Of a stretch of 64,000 nucleotides of DNA, positions 55,110 to 64,000 are shown one piece after another (position 1 is the stretch's first letter; the number at the start of each line of letters is the position of its first letter). This stretch comes from an uncultured Pelagibacteraceae bacterium (GTDB lineage Bacteria; Pseudomonadota; Alphaproteobacteria; Pelagibacterales; Pelagibacteraceae): the NCBI GenBank assembly GCA_902554035.1, contig CACDMX010000002.1:62001-126000 (forward strand), written 5' to 3'. Below the pieces are notes generated by a model. It saw only the letters and a program-made list of their open reading frames with translations, made no database searches and was not told the origin of the DNA. The position numbers were made by a program, and so were the translations under genes.

Positions 55110-55922
55110 ATGTTATCTTTTTTTAAAAAAAAAATAATTATTCCACACCTAAGGCTAACTGGTGTTATTGGGTCAGTAGGTAGATTTAAGCAAGGTATTG
55201 ATTTCTCAGGTCAGCAAGAAATTATAAAAAAAGCCTTTTCATTTAAAAAGTCAAAAACTATAGCTATATCAATTAATTCTCCAGGTGGCTCGCCTGTCCA
55301 ATCTCATTTGATCCATGATTACATAAGACAGTTGGCTAAAAAAAATAAAAAAAAAGTTATAGTTTTTGCTGAAGATGTTGCTGCGTCTGGTGGATACTTA
55401 ATAGCTTGTGCAGGAGATGAGATATACGCAAACTCAAGTTCTATAGTAGGTTCAATTGGCGTTATCTCAGCTTCATTTGGTTTCCAAGATGCCATTAAAA
55501 AAATAGGTGTTCAGAGAAGAGTGTATACTGCAGGAAAAAACAAAAGCACTTTAGATCCTTTTAAAGAAGAAAAAGAAGAGGACATAGAAAGAATAAAAAA
55601 ATTACAACTAGAATTACATTCAGATTTTATTGAAGTTGTAAAAAAAAGTAGAGGATCAAAACTCAAAGATCCTGAAAAAAATAATACATTCACAGGAGAA
55701 TTTTGGTCAGGTACTACATCAATGAAATTAGGATTAATAGATGGAATTGGTAATGCGGAACAAATTTTGAGAGAAAAATTTGGAGAAGACGTAGTTATTA
55801 AAAAACTAGAGAAGCAAAAAGGCTTTATAGCAAAAAAACTATCATCTTCTATTGATAATCAAATTGATAATATAGCTAGTGCTCTGGAAGAAAGAGCCTT
55901 GTGGCAAAAATTTGGTTTATAA
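55110..55922 (+). CDS. sohB: S49 family serine peptidase (SohB/SppA-like)
   Basis: This 270-aa protein belongs to the signal-peptide peptidase A family, which cleaves remnant signal peptides and membrane proteins. It has ISINSPGGSPVQSHLI (about residues 53-68) and the nucleophile region AEDVAASGGYLIACAGDEIYA (two parts, about 88-108, Ser near 95). SIVGSIGVI follows, with a likely general-base lysine around 150 in TAGKNKSTLDPF. There is no long N-terminal membrane helix, so it may be peripherally bound. It is the first gene of an operon with glyQ, glyS and ppdK (0-2 nt gaps). Confidence 0.88.
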   Translation: MLSFFKKKIIIPHLRLTGVIGSVGRFKQGIDFSGQQEIIKKAFSFKKSKTIAISINSPGGSPVQSHLIHDYIRQLAKKNKKKVIVFAEDVAASGGYLIACAGDEIYANSSSIVGSIGVISASFGFQDAIKKIGVQRRVYTAGKNKSTLDPFKEEKEEDIERIKKLQLELHSDFIEVVKKSRGSKLKDPEKNNTFTGEFWSGTTSMKLGLIDGIGNAEQILREKFGEDVVIKKLEKQKGFIAKKLSSSIDNQIDNIASALEERALWQKFGL

Positions 55923-56816
55923 ATGCCAAAGAAAATAAAAAATATTAAAAAAAAAAACAAACCTACATTTCAATCTTTCCAGGATACAATTTTCAATTTA
56001 CAAAAATATTGGAGCAAACAAGGTTGTGTAATTGTGCAACCGTATGATATGGAAGTAGGAGCTGGAACGTTTCATCCTGCAACTACCTTAAGATCTTTAG
56101 GACCAAAACCTTGGAAAGTTGCATATGTTCAACCATCAAGAAGACCAACCGACGGAAGGTATGGAGATAATCCAAATAGATTACAACATTATTATCAGTT
56201 TCAGGTTTTAATAAAACCATCCCCAAAAGAAATAAAAAAACTTTATTTGAACAGCCTAAATGTTATTGGCATCAATCACAAAGATCATGACATTAGATTT
56301 GTTGAAGATGATTGGGAAAGCCCAACTCTTGGGGCTGCAGGACTTGGGTGGGAAGTTTGGTGTGATGGAATGGAAATCACACAATTTACTTACTTTCAAC
56401 AAATGGCAGGTATGGAGTGCAAGCCTGTTTCTGTTGAATTGACTTATGGTCTTGAAAGAATTTGTATGTTTACTCAACAAAAAAAAAATGTGTACGATCT
56501 TTTATGGAATAACGATGGAATTCAATATAGAGAAGTATTTCATCAAGCTGAGAAAGAATTTTCTGCTTATAATTTTGAATACGCAAATACTGAAAATTTA
56601 TTTAAGATTTTTGATATGTTAGAATTTGAGGCCAAATCTTTGGTTGAAAAAAAAATATCTTTGCCAGCTTATGACCAATGTTTAAAAGCCAGTCATGTTT
56701 TTAATATTTTAGATGCCAGAGGTGTAATAAGTGTTGCTCAAAGAGCAGAATATATTGGAAGAATAAGAGATATAACCAAAAATGTTGCACAAATTTGGGT
56801 AAGTAGTCAAAAATAA
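55923..56816 (+). CDS. glyQ: glycyl-tRNA synthetase alpha subunit
   Basis: This 297-aa catalytic subunit of the bacterial alpha2beta2 glycyl-tRNA synthetase begins with the typical [20 protein letters not shown] and [19 protein letters not shown] (about residues 41-59). It continues with [20 protein letters not shown] and [15 protein letters not shown]. These are near-invariant in GlyQ. A lysine-rich N-terminal leader of about 14 residues is extra. It directly follows sohB and precedes glyS by 2 nt. Confidence 0.97.
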   Translation: MPKKIKNIKKKNKPTFQSFQDTIFNLQKYWSKQGCVIVQPYDMEVGAGTFHPATTLRSLGPKPWKVAYVQPSRRPTDGRYGDNPNRLQHYYQFQVLIKPSPKEIKKLYLNSLNVIGINHKDHDIRFVEDDWESPTLGAAGLGWEVWCDGMEITQFTYFQQMAGMECKPVSVELTYGLERICMFTQQKKNVYDLLWNNDGIQYREVFHQAEKEFSAYNFEYANTENLFKIFDMLEFEAKSLVEKKISLPAYDQCLKASHVFNILDARGVISVAQRAEYIGRIRDITKNVAQIWVSSQK

Positions 56817-56818
56817 AA

Positions 56819-58885
56819 ATGGCAGAATTTTTTTTAGAACTTTTTAGTGAGGAAATACCTCCAAACCTGCAAAAAAATGCAAGAGAATCTTTATTGGAAA
56901 GTTTTCAAAAACTTTTTGAGGAAAAAAAATTAAAATTTAAAAAATCTGCTTCTTACTCAACACCTAATAGACTGATAGTCTTATTTCAAGGATTAGACAA
57001 AGAAATCAAAGAAAAATCTGAAGAAATTAGAGGCCCAAACATAAACGCACCAGATAAAGCTTTAGAGGGATTCCTAAGATCAAATAAAATAATTGAAAAT
57101 CAAATTTTTAAAAAAAAAACTGAAAAGGGAGAATTTTATTTTTTTACAAAAGATGAAAAAATTATAAAAACTTTGGATTTATTGGAAAAAAATATTCCTC
57201 TAATTTTAGATAGATTATCTTGGAAAAAATCAATGAAATGGGCAGATTTTGATATGGAGTGGGGAAGACCTTTAAAATCAATTTTATGTGTTTTTGATAA
57301 TAAAAGCTTACAATTTAAGTTTCATCATTTGGAAAGTTCAAATAAAACATTTTTAGATAAAGAGTTTGAAGAAAAAATTGGCATTTTCAATAATTTTAAA
57401 AGTTTTCAGAGCTATTTTAAAAAAATAGGCACTATTATTGATCAAAATTCTAGAAAAAACTTAATCGAAAGATCATTAAAAAAAATTTCAGAAAGAAAAA
57501 ATCTTAAGCTAGATATTAATGATAAACTTTTGAATGAAGTGGTCAATTTAGTAGATCAACCTAATATTTTAAGTTGTAAATTTGATAAAAAATTCCTGGA
57601 AATGCCAAAAGAGATTCTTATTATTACTATGCAACATCATCAAAAGTATTTTCACACCTTTGATAAAAAAGAAAACATAACTAACGAATTTTTTGTTGTA
57701 GCAAATGGTAAAGACCCAAAAGGTTTTGTAAAATTAGGAAACGAAAGAGTTGTAGACGCAAGATTAAATGATGCTAGTTTTTTTTGGGAAAAAAATAAAT
57801 CTCAAAACTTAATTAAACAAATATCAAAATTAAAATCGATTAATTATTTTGAAGGATTGGGATCATATTTTGATAAAGTTCAAAGGATGAGAAAACTTGG
57901 TGCTATGATTTCAGATGAATTACTCATAAGCAAAGATAAAGTAGAACTTTCAACATCAATATGTAAAATAGATTTAATTTCAGATATCGTTAATGAATTC
58001 CCTGAGCTACAAGGGATAATGGGAGGGCATTTTGCAAGTTCACAAGGATTTGATAAAGATATTTCTTTAGCAGTAAGTGAACATTATTTGCCTACAGGAC
58101 TAGACAGTAGAGTTCCAAAGAAACCTTTTAGTATTACTCTAGCTTTGGCTGATAAGCTAGATTCTCTCGTAGGTTTTTTTGGAATTAATCAGAAACCTAC
58201 TAGCTCAAAAGATCCATATGCATTGCGAAGATCAGCATTAGGAATTATCAGACTAATATTAGAAAATAAAAAAGAATTTAAATTAAGTGATTTAATAAAT
58301 TATTCAATATCACTTTATAATGATCAAGGATTTCAGTTTCATAATAACAATGTTCAAAAAGATTTATCTTTATTTTTGATTGAAAGATTAAAGTTTTATA
58401 TGAAAGAAAAGGATATACGTTATGATATTATTGAAGCAAGTATTAATTCCTTTTCAATTGATAATATTTCAAAAATTTATAATAAGGCAATAGCTTTAAA
58501 TAAATTTATTATTAACAGTTTTGGAAAAGATATGATTGCAAGCTACAAAAGAGCTTCAAATATTTTGGAACACGAACTTAAAAATAAAGAATTAGATCTT
58601 TCTAATACGACTGATCCTGCAATTTTCAAAAATGATTATGAAAAAAATTTATATAAAAAGATACATGAGCTAAGAAAATATTTTACCAGTATTAATAAAG
58701 ATGAAGACTATCAAGTAACCCTCGGAAATCTAGCTGATGCTAAATTAATTATTAATGAATTTTTTGATAATGTGATTGTAAACGATCAAGATCAAATTAT
58801 AAAAAAAAATCGATTGGAACTTTTACAAATGTTATGTAAAACATTTGATAATTATATAAATTTTTCAAATATTGAAACTATCTAG
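56819..58885 (+). CDS. glyS: glycyl-tRNA synthetase beta subunit
   Basis: This 688-aa subunit binds tRNA-Gly and is needed for aminoacylation with GlyQ. It begins AEFFLELFSEEIPPNLQKNA and has YSTPNRLIV (about residue 46), SMKWADFDMEWGRPL (about 137-151), ITMQHHQKYFHTFD (about 270-283) and PKKPFSITLALADKLDSLVGFF (two parts, about 434-455). It ends with an anticodon-binding-like helical domain. Its length is standard. It overlaps ppdK by 1 nt. Confidence 0.95.
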   Translation: MAEFFLELFSEEIPPNLQKNARESLLESFQKLFEEKKLKFKKSASYSTPNRLIVLFQGLDKEIKEKSEEIRGPNINAPDKALEGFLRSNKIIENQIFKKKTEKGEFYFFTKDEKIIKTLDLLEKNIPLILDRLSWKKSMKWADFDMEWGRPLKSILCVFDNKSLQFKFHHLESSNKTFLDKEFEEKIGIFNNFKSFQSYFKKIGTIIDQNSRKNLIERSLKKISERKNLKLDINDKLLNEVVNLVDQPNILSCKFDKKFLEMPKEILIITMQHHQKYFHTFDKKENITNEFFVVANGKDPKGFVKLGNERVVDARLNDASFFWEKNKSQNLIKQISKLKSINYFEGLGSYFDKVQRMRKLGAMISDELLISKDKVELSTSICKIDLISDIVNEFPELQGIMGGHFASSQGFDKDISLAVSEHYLPTGLDSRVPKKPFSITLALADKLDSLVGFFGINQKPTSSKDPYALRRSALGIIRLILENKKEFKLSDLINYSISLYNDQGFQFHNNNVQKDLSLFLIERLKFYMKEKDIRYDIIEASINSFSIDNISKIYNKAIALNKFIINSFGKDMIASYKRASNILEHELKNKELDLSNTTDPAIFKNDYEKNLYKKIHELRKYFTSINKDEDYQVTLGNLADAKLIINEFFDNVIVNDQDQIIKKNRLELLQMLCKTFDNYINFSNIETI

Positions 58886-61542
58886 TGACTAAATTAATTT
58901 TAAATTTTCAATCAAAGGAAACAAAAAAGTTAAAGAATCCTAAAAACTTTTTAGGAGGCAAGGGTGCAAATCTTTCCAAAATGGGTGAAATGGGACTACC
59001 TGTTCCAGCTGGATTTACAATTTCAACTAAAGTGTGTGAGTTATTTTACAAAAATAAAAAAAAACTTAATTTAAAAATAATTAAAAGCATTAAAGAAGAA
59101 CTAAAAAAAGTTGAGAAGGAATCTGGAAAGAAATTCGGTGATTTAAAAAATCCATTATTGGTATCGGTGAGATCAGGTGCCAGAATATCTATGCCTGGTA
59201 TGATGGATACAATTTTAAATCTTGGTTTAAATGATAAAACAGCTTTAGCATTAGGAAAAAAGACCTCTAATGTTAGATTTGCAAAAGACAGCTACAGAAG
59301 ATTTATTCAAATGTACTCAAACGTTGTTTTAGGCGTTGAAAGCTACAATTTTGAAGAATTGATTGAAAATTATAAACTCACAAAAGGGGTTCTGCTAGAT
59401 ACGGAATTAGATGCAGATGATTGGGATGGTTTAATTAATGATTTCAAAAAAGTTGTAAAAGAAAAAACAAAAAAAGAATTTCCACAAGACGTATACCAAC
59501 AATTAGTTGGAGCAATTTCCGCGGTATTTTTATCTTGGGAAAGTAATAGAGCTAAAGTTTATAGAAAGCTTAATCATATTCCTTCTGATTGGGGAACCGC
59601 AGTCAATGTTCAATCAATGGTTTTTGGTAATATGGGAAATGATTGCGCTACAGGGGTTGCATTTACCCGAAATCCATCAGATGGAGCAAATGAAATTTAT
59701 GGCGAGTATTTAATTAACGCTCAAGGTGAGGATGTGGTTGCTGGTACAAGAACTCCTCAGTATATTACTAAAAAAGCAAAAAAACTTGCAAACTCAAAAG
59801 AAAGCTCCATGGAAGAAACTATGCCTAAAATTTTTAAGGAATTAAAAAAAATTCTTAAAATTTTAGAAAAACATTACAAAGATATGCAGGACGTTGAGTT
59901 TACAGTTGAAAATAAAAAACTTTGGATTTTGCAAACTAGATCAGGAAAAAGAACGGCAAAATCTTCAGTTAAAATAGCAGTCGATATGGTTAAAGAAAAG
60001 ATAATTTCAAAAAAACAAGCAATTTTAAGAATAGATCCCAATACTTTAGAAACTCTTTTACATCCAAGTTTAGATGAAAAAAGTGAATTGAATATAATAG
60101 CTAAAGGACTACCAGCATCACCTGGAGCTGTAAGTGGAAAAGTAGTTTTTTCATCAGATGAAGCAGAAAGACTTAATGGAGTCATGCAAAATACAATTTT
60201 AGTAAGAATTGAAACTTCTCCTGATGACATTCATGGAATGCACGCAGCAAAAGGAATCCTTACTGCAAGAGGAGGAATGACTAGCCATGCAGCGGTTGTA
60301 GCTAGAGGAATGGGAAGACCTTGCGTATCAGGTTCTAGTGAGATTGAAATTGATTATAAGAATAGACTATTTAAGACAAGAAACTATGAAATTAAAGAAG
60401 GTGATGTTATTACAATTGATGGTTCGACAGGCAGAATAATTTTAGGAGAAGTTAAAACTATAAAACCAGAAATTTCGAGTGATTTTTCTAAAGTCTTAAA
60501 TTGGGCAGATCATTTAAGAAAATTAAAAATTAGAACAAATTCCGAAACTCCGCTTGATAGCAAAATTGCTAGAGAATTTGGAGCCGAAGGTATTGGATTA
60601 TGCAGAACAGAACATATGTTTTTTGAAGAAGAGAGAATTCTTTCAGTCAGACAAATGATATTATCAAAATCAAAAGATGATAGAGACAAAGCTTTAGCTA
60701 AGTTGCTACCTCATCAAAAGAAAGACTTTACGGAAATATTTAAAATTATGAATGGATTGCCAGTTACAGTAAGATTACTTGACCCACCTTTGCATGAGTT
60801 TTTACCAAAAAGTGAAAATGAAATAAATGATGTTGCAAAATCACTAAATTTATCCACTGAAGAAGTTAAAGCAAGAACTAGTGAACTTTATGAACACAAT
60901 CCAATGCTAGGGCACAGAGGATGCAGATTAGGAATTTCTTTTCCTGAGATTTATGAAATGCAATGCAGAGCTATATTTGAAGCTCTGGTCAAATGTAAAA
61001 ATGAAAAATTAAAACCTATTATGCCAGAAATAATGATTCCATTGGTCTCGACTGAGGCTGAAATAAAAATTATGAAAAATTTAGTAATTAGAGTAGCAAG
61101 ACAAGTTCAGAATGAAAATAAAGTTAAAATTAGCTTCTTGGTAGGCACAATGATAGAACTTCCAAGGGCAGCTTTAAAAGCAAAAGATATCGCAAAACAC
61201 GCAGAATTTTTTAGTTTTGGGACTAACGATTTAACACAAACAACATTTGGAATTAGTAGAGATGATAGTGGAAAGTTTTTAAACGACTACATTGAAAATA
61301 AAATTTTTGAGATTGATCCCTTCATATCGATTGACGAAGGAGTTGGAGATTTAATTAAAATTGCAACTTTACGAGGAAAAAAACAAAACAAAAAAATTAA
61401 GCTTGGAATATGTGGAGAGCATGGAGGAGATCCAAAAAGTATTCATTTTTGTTCTAAAACAGGTTTGGATTATGTTTCTTGTTCACCATATAGGGTTCCT
61501 GTCGCAAGACTTTCAGCTGCTCAAGCAGAGTTAAAAAAATAG
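58885..61542 (+). CDS. ppdK: pyruvate, phosphate dikinase
   Basis: This 885-aa enzyme interconverts pyruvate, ATP and phosphate with PEP, AMP and pyrophosphate. The N-terminal ATP-grasp domain has LGGKGANLSKMGEMGLPVPAG (two parts, about residues 23-43) and SVRSGARISMPGMMDT. The swivelling domain has the catalytic histidine in GGMTSHAAVVARGMG (about 468). The C-terminal PEP domain has EGIGLCRTEHMFF and GICGEHGGDP. It starts with GTG overlapping the glyS stop. It can supply PEP for gluconeogenesis through the tkt-gap-pgk-fba enzymes also encoded here. Its stop abuts the convergent nadC stop (TAGCTA). Confidence 0.97.
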   Translation: MTKLILNFQSKETKKLKNPKNFLGGKGANLSKMGEMGLPVPAGFTISTKVCELFYKNKKKLNLKIIKSIKEELKKVEKESGKKFGDLKNPLLVSVRSGARISMPGMMDTILNLGLNDKTALALGKKTSNVRFAKDSYRRFIQMYSNVVLGVESYNFEELIENYKLTKGVLLDTELDADDWDGLINDFKKVVKEKTKKEFPQDVYQQLVGAISAVFLSWESNRAKVYRKLNHIPSDWGTAVNVQSMVFGNMGNDCATGVAFTRNPSDGANEIYGEYLINAQGEDVVAGTRTPQYITKKAKKLANSKESSMEETMPKIFKELKKILKILEKHYKDMQDVEFTVENKKLWILQTRSGKRTAKSSVKIAVDMVKEKIISKKQAILRIDPNTLETLLHPSLDEKSELNIIAKGLPASPGAVSGKVVFSSDEAERLNGVMQNTILVRIETSPDDIHGMHAAKGILTARGGMTSHAAVVARGMGRPCVSGSSEIEIDYKNRLFKTRNYEIKEGDVITIDGSTGRIILGEVKTIKPEISSDFSKVLNWADHLRKLKIRTNSETPLDSKIAREFGAEGIGLCRTEHMFFEEERILSVRQMILSKSKDDRDKALAKLLPHQKKDFTEIFKIMNGLPVTVRLLDPPLHEFLPKSENEINDVAKSLNLSTEEVKARTSELYEHNPMLGHRGCRLGISFPEIYEMQCRAIFEALVKCKNEKLKPIMPEIMIPLVSTEAEIKIMKNLVIRVARQVQNENKVKISFLVGTMIELPRAALKAKDIAKHAEFFSFGTNDLTQTTFGISRDDSGKFLNDYIENKIFEIDPFISIDEGVGDLIKIATLRGKKQNKKIKLGICGEHGGDPKSIHFCSKTGLDYVSCSPYRVPVARLSAAQAELKK

Positions 61543-62376
61543 CTATACTTCTAATTTTAGATCTAAAGAATTAAAAGAATGTGTTAGAGATCCAATTGAG
61601 ATTCTTTCAACACCTGTATTAGCAATTTTTTTTACATTCTTTAATGTGACACCCCCCGAAGCCTCTGTTTCATAAAATTTTTTTGAAAGACTTACACCTT
61701 TTTTTAAAATTTTAGGAGGCATATTATCAAATAAAATTCTGTCAAATTTTAAACCAATTATTTTTTTTAACTGACTAATATTATCTATTTCTACAGTAAT
61801 TTTTTTGCCCCCTTTTTTCTTTATTGCTAACTGAATTAATTTTTTAATATTTGTACTTGCGACATGATTATCTTTTATCAAATATTCATCACTTAAATTA
61901 AAACGGTGATTGGTTCCACCTCCTAATTTTACAGCATATTTTTGAATAGTTCTTAGGTTAGGTATTGTTTTTCTTGTACAACAAATTTTGCTTTTTTTTC
62001 CTACTTTTTTTACAAACTGATTAGTTGTTGTAGCAATACCTGATATGTGAGACAGAAAATTTAACGCAACTCTTTCTGCTATTAATATGTGCTTTATGTT
62101 ACCCTCTATTATAGCAATCAGATCACCTTTTTTAATTTTAGATCCTTCTTTTTTTTTAAAATTAATTATAATTTTTTTATCTATTAATTTAAATGTTTGT
62201 TTGGCAAATTCTAATCCACCTATTATTCCAGCTTGGTTAGAAATTAACCTTGCCTTTTTTTTAATATTGTTTTTTAATAGATTTGAGGAAATATCTCCTG
62301 ATGGATAAAGATCTTCATTTAATGATAGCTTACAAACGCCTTTTATAAAATTTTTACTTAGAATTATTTTTGACAC
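61543..62376 (-). CDS. nadC: nicotinate-nucleotide diphosphorylase (quinolinate phosphoribosyltransferase)
   Basis: This 277-aa enzyme converts quinolinate and PRPP to nicotinate mononucleotide in de novo NAD synthesis. The motifs are EDLYPSGDISSNLL (about residues 21-34), ERVALNFLSHISGIATTTNQFV (two parts, about 100-121), CCTRKTIPNLRTIQKYAVKLGGGTNHRFNL (three parts, about 131-160), IKDNHVAS and EASGGVTL near 238. All are typical of NadC. It lies 5 nt after nadA. Confidence 0.95.
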   Translation of the reverse strand: MSKIILSKNFIKGVCKLSLNEDLYPSGDISSNLLKNNIKKKARLISNQAGIIGGLEFAKQTFKLIDKKIIINFKKKEGSKIKKGDLIAIIEGNIKHILIAERVALNFLSHISGIATTTNQFVKKVGKKSKICCTRKTIPNLRTIQKYAVKLGGGTNHRFNLSDEYLIKDNHVASTNIKKLIQLAIKKKGGKKITVEIDNISQLKKIIGLKFDRILFDNMPPKILKKGVSLSKKFYETEASGGVTLKNVKKIANTGVERISIGSLTHSFNSLDLKLEV

Positions 62377-62381
62377 AGATT

Positions 62382-63371
62382 TTATCTGCCTATTTTTGTC
62401 ATTCTTTCTACTGATCTTTTAGCTTTCTCAATAGTCTCATCACTCATTAAAATTTCGTTAGTTTCATTTTGTAGGCAGTCTAAAATTTTTGGCAATGTAA
62501 TTTTTTTCATATGTGGGCATAAGTTGCATGGTCTAATAAATTTAACATTTGGGTTATCAACTTGGACATTGTCACTCATAGAACATTCTGTAACCATCAT
62601 GACTTTTTCTGGTTGATTATCTTTTACATATTTTATCATTCCACTAGTAGACCCAGTAAAATCACTTGCATTTATAACATCTGGTGGGCACTCAGGATGT
62701 GCAATTACTTTAATTCCGGGATTATTTTTTCTAATTTCATTTATTTCTTCATCGTTAAATTGTTCATGCACTTCGCATGTTCCTTTCCAAGATATTATTT
62801 CTACATCCGTTTGAGAAGCTACGTATTTTGCTAAGTAGTCATCAGGTAAAAAAATTACTTTTTTAACACCAAGAGAATTTACAATTTTGACTGCATTAGC
62901 TGAGGTACAACAAACATCAGTCTCAGATTTTACATCGGCAGAAGTATTAACATAAGAGACAACAGGTACACCTGGATATTTTTTTTTCAAATTTCTTACG
63001 TCTTCTCCAGTAATAGATGATGACAATGAACAGCCCGCACTCATATCTGGGATCAGAACTTTTTTATTTGGACTCATAAGTTTTGCGGTTTCCGCCATGA
63101 AGTGTACACCACACATAACAATAATATCTGCTTTAGTTTTTGCTGCCTCAACAGCTAATGCAAGAGAATCAGCTGAGAAATCTGATATGCCATGATATAT
63201 TTCTGGAGTTTGATAATTGTGAGCAAGTATAACTGCGTTCTTCTCTTTCTTTAGTTTATTTATTGCATAAATATAAGGAGCATGACTTGACCATTCAATC
63301 TCAGGAACAGCCTTTGAAATTTTTTGATATATAGGTTCTGTTGCTTTTCTTATTTCAGCAGTAAACTCCAT
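62382..63371 (-). CDS. nadA: quinolinate synthase
   Basis: This 4Fe-4S enzyme (329 aa from the ATG at 63371; a TTG at 63386 would add five residues) condenses iminoaspartate with DHAP to quinolinate. It has AHNYQTPEIYHGISDFSADS (about residues 50-69), MCGVHFMAETAKLMSP (about 87-102, first cluster Cys), YVNTSADVKSETDVCCTSANA (two parts, about 140-160, second Cys) and the third cluster Cys in the FIRPCNLCPHMKKITL region near 282-291. The aspartate oxidase or dehydrogenase partner is not in the window. nadA-nadC form a short operon starting next to tRNA-Leu. Confidence 0.96.
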   Translation of the reverse strand: MEFTAEIRKATEPIYQKISKAVPEIEWSSHAPYIYAINKLKKEKNAVILAHNYQTPEIYHGISDFSADSLALAVEAAKTKADIIVMCGVHFMAETAKLMSPNKKVLIPDMSAGCSLSSSITGEDVRNLKKKYPGVPVVSYVNTSADVKSETDVCCTSANAVKIVNSLGVKKVIFLPDDYLAKYVASQTDVEIISWKGTCEVHEQFNDEEINEIRKNNPGIKVIAHPECPPDVINASDFTGSTSGMIKYVKDNQPEKVMMVTECSMSDNVQVDNPNVKFIRPCNLCPHMKKITLPKILDCLQNETNEILMSDETIEKAKRSVERMTKIGR

Positions 63372-63387
63372 ATTTAAATCTATCAAC

Positions 63388-63416
63388 TTGAAACATAAAT
63401 GTCATTCAATTATTCT
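63388..63416 (+). promoter_or_regulatory. candidate promoter of tRNA-Leu
   Basis: TTGAAA (-35), a 17-nt spacer and TATTCT (-10, 4/6) place the start near 63423, three nt before the tRNA. The site overlaps the divergent nadA 5' region. Confidence 0.45.
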
Positions 63417-63425
63417 GACGCATGA

Positions 63426-63511
63426 GCGGCCATGCTGAAATTGGTAGACAGGCACGGTTGAGGGCCGTGTGGGCCTAGCCCATGAGAGTTCGAGTCTCTC
63501 TGGCCGCACCA
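63426..63511 (+). tRNA. tRNA-Leu (anticodon GAG), CCA encoded
   Basis: This 86-nt class II tRNA has a 7-bp acceptor stem (GCGGCCA/TGGCCGC), a long variable arm, an anticodon stem CACGG/CCGTG and loop TTGAGGG, giving GAG. It reads CTC and CTT. CCA is encoded after discriminator A. It lies between divergent nadA and the convergent ygfZ. Confidence 0.95.
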
Positions 63512-63519
63512 ATTATTAT

Positions 63520-64000
63520 TTATTTTAACCACTCTGGTTTTGTAACCTTAATTAATCCAGATCCACAGTCTAATTTTTTACCAAAATCAAAATTTTCATC
63601 TTTGAACTTAATTAATCCAAAAGGATATTTTTCACTTATTAATACTTTACCTAGATTTATTTTATTAATTGATATTTGGTCATCAATTTTTATAACTCCA
63701 TCAAGAACTTCAATTGGCAACAATTTTTTTGATAGTTTATTTTTTAATTTAATTCTAGCTGTATTTTCTTGTCCTACGTAACAACCTTTTTTAAAATCTA
63801 TTCCATTTAATTCTTCAAAATTACACTCAATTCCAAAAAGTTTATTTTGTAATTTACCTGTATTTAATTGTAAAATGCCTAATCTAAAACTTAAATCATA
63901 GTAATCTTTACTTTCTGCAGGTTTAAGTTCTAATTTTTTAACTGAAAGATAAAGCTTTTCTAAATTGATAATCAGTCTTCCTCCTAAATCTTTTTCTCTT
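63520..64000 (-). CDS. ygfZ: YgfZ/GcvT-domain folate-binding protein, N-terminus beyond window
   Basis: The minus-strand frame is open from the stop at 63520 to the right window edge, so only the C-terminal 159 or so residues are here. The fragment contains FRLGILQLNTGKL, FEELNGIDF and then KKGCYVGQENTARIK (about 63756-63794), the K-G-C-Y-x-G-Q-E signature of YgfZ. YgfZ is a tetrahydrofolate-binding protein that helps MiaB-type Fe-S enzymes. The conserved cysteine is intact. A start-codon-based scan would show only the last 67 residues from a TTG at 63723; the upstream frame and motif show the gene is longer. Confidence 0.88.
   Translation of the reverse strand, partial: REKDLGGRLIINLEKLYLSVKKLELKPAESKDYYDLSFRLGILQLNTGKLQNKLFGIECNFEELNGIDFKKGCYVGQENTARIKLKNKLSKKLLPIEVLDGVIKIDDQISINKINLGKVLISEKYPFGLIKFKDENFDFGKKLDCGSGLIKVTKPEWLK

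Overview
The window is AT-rich, with A/T homopolymers throughout and lysine/asparagine/isoleucine-rich proteins. Gene spacing is extremely tight, with many 1-20 nt overlaps and almost no spacers. The gene content is alphaproteobacterial: split PntAA/PntAB/PntB, a TrcR/DUF1013 protein, DUF4164-zapA, RpoH, and L31 and L36 without zinc cysteines. Together with a lone 5S rRNA at the edge of a surface-polysaccharide island, this points to a SAR11 marine bacterium (Pelagibacterales, Candidatus Pelagibacter-like). In described Pelagibacter genomes the large hypervariable region HVR2 lies between the 23S and 5S rRNA genes. I read positions 1 to about 16720 as the 5S-proximal part of that region.

Region 1 (1-16720) is a mosaic surface-glycan island. 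It holds a 5'-truncated ABC flippase/exporter, a methyltransferase, a CysC-like kinase, a class III aminotransferase, five glycosyltransferases of the GT4 and GT2 types, a CDP-glycerol-type transferase, an FkbM-like protein, two sugar-nucleotide SDR enzymes, a large membrane protein, a WecA-like initiating transferase and GDP-mannose dehydratase. Strands alternate in its middle part. A 15-A tract lies near the start of one gene. Region 2 (16811-17094) is the 5S rRNA with its own candidate promoter, followed 8 nt later by rpmJ.

Region 3 (17152-28967) is core. The plus strand carries the pnt transhydrogenase genes and a transaldolase. On the minus strand a single operon runs tkt-gap-pgk-fba-thiE-efp-suhB-rpmE-trcR-rpsU and ends with initiator tRNA-Met. 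It joins lower glycolysis/gluconeogenesis and the pentose phosphate pathway to thiamine-phosphate synthesis (the cofactor of Tkt and Dxs) and to translation genes.

Region 4 (29017-44755) is a nearly uninterrupted plus-strand run. It reads DUF4164, zapA, 5-FTHF cyclo-ligase, ymdB, yebC, a RuvC-like nuclease, tolQRAB-pal-cpoB, tilS, ftsH, folP, glmM, thiD, purA. ruvA, ruvB and ybgC, usual neighbours here in other alphaproteobacteria, are absent. A strong intrinsic terminator follows pal.

Region 5 (44752-64000) holds rpoH and rluD, tRNA-Arg(UCG), an ABC-2 exporter with tsaC, xseB-ispA-dxs, aroC, pdxH, ispB, sohB-glyQ-glyS-ppdK, nadA-nadC, tRNA-Leu(GAG) and the 3' part of a ygfZ gene that runs off the right edge. 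Three convergent gene pairs here share their stop codons through a single TTAA palindrome.

The observations most worth checking are: an apparent ATT start codon for ribosomal protein S21; an initiator tRNA with A29-U41 in place of the first of three conserved G-C pairs; a 5S promoter whose predicted start is the mature 5S end; rpmJ apparently expressed from the 5S transcript; a phage-like RuvC at the ruvC locus without ruvAB; and a CysC-like kinase resembling capsule phosphoramidate kinases.
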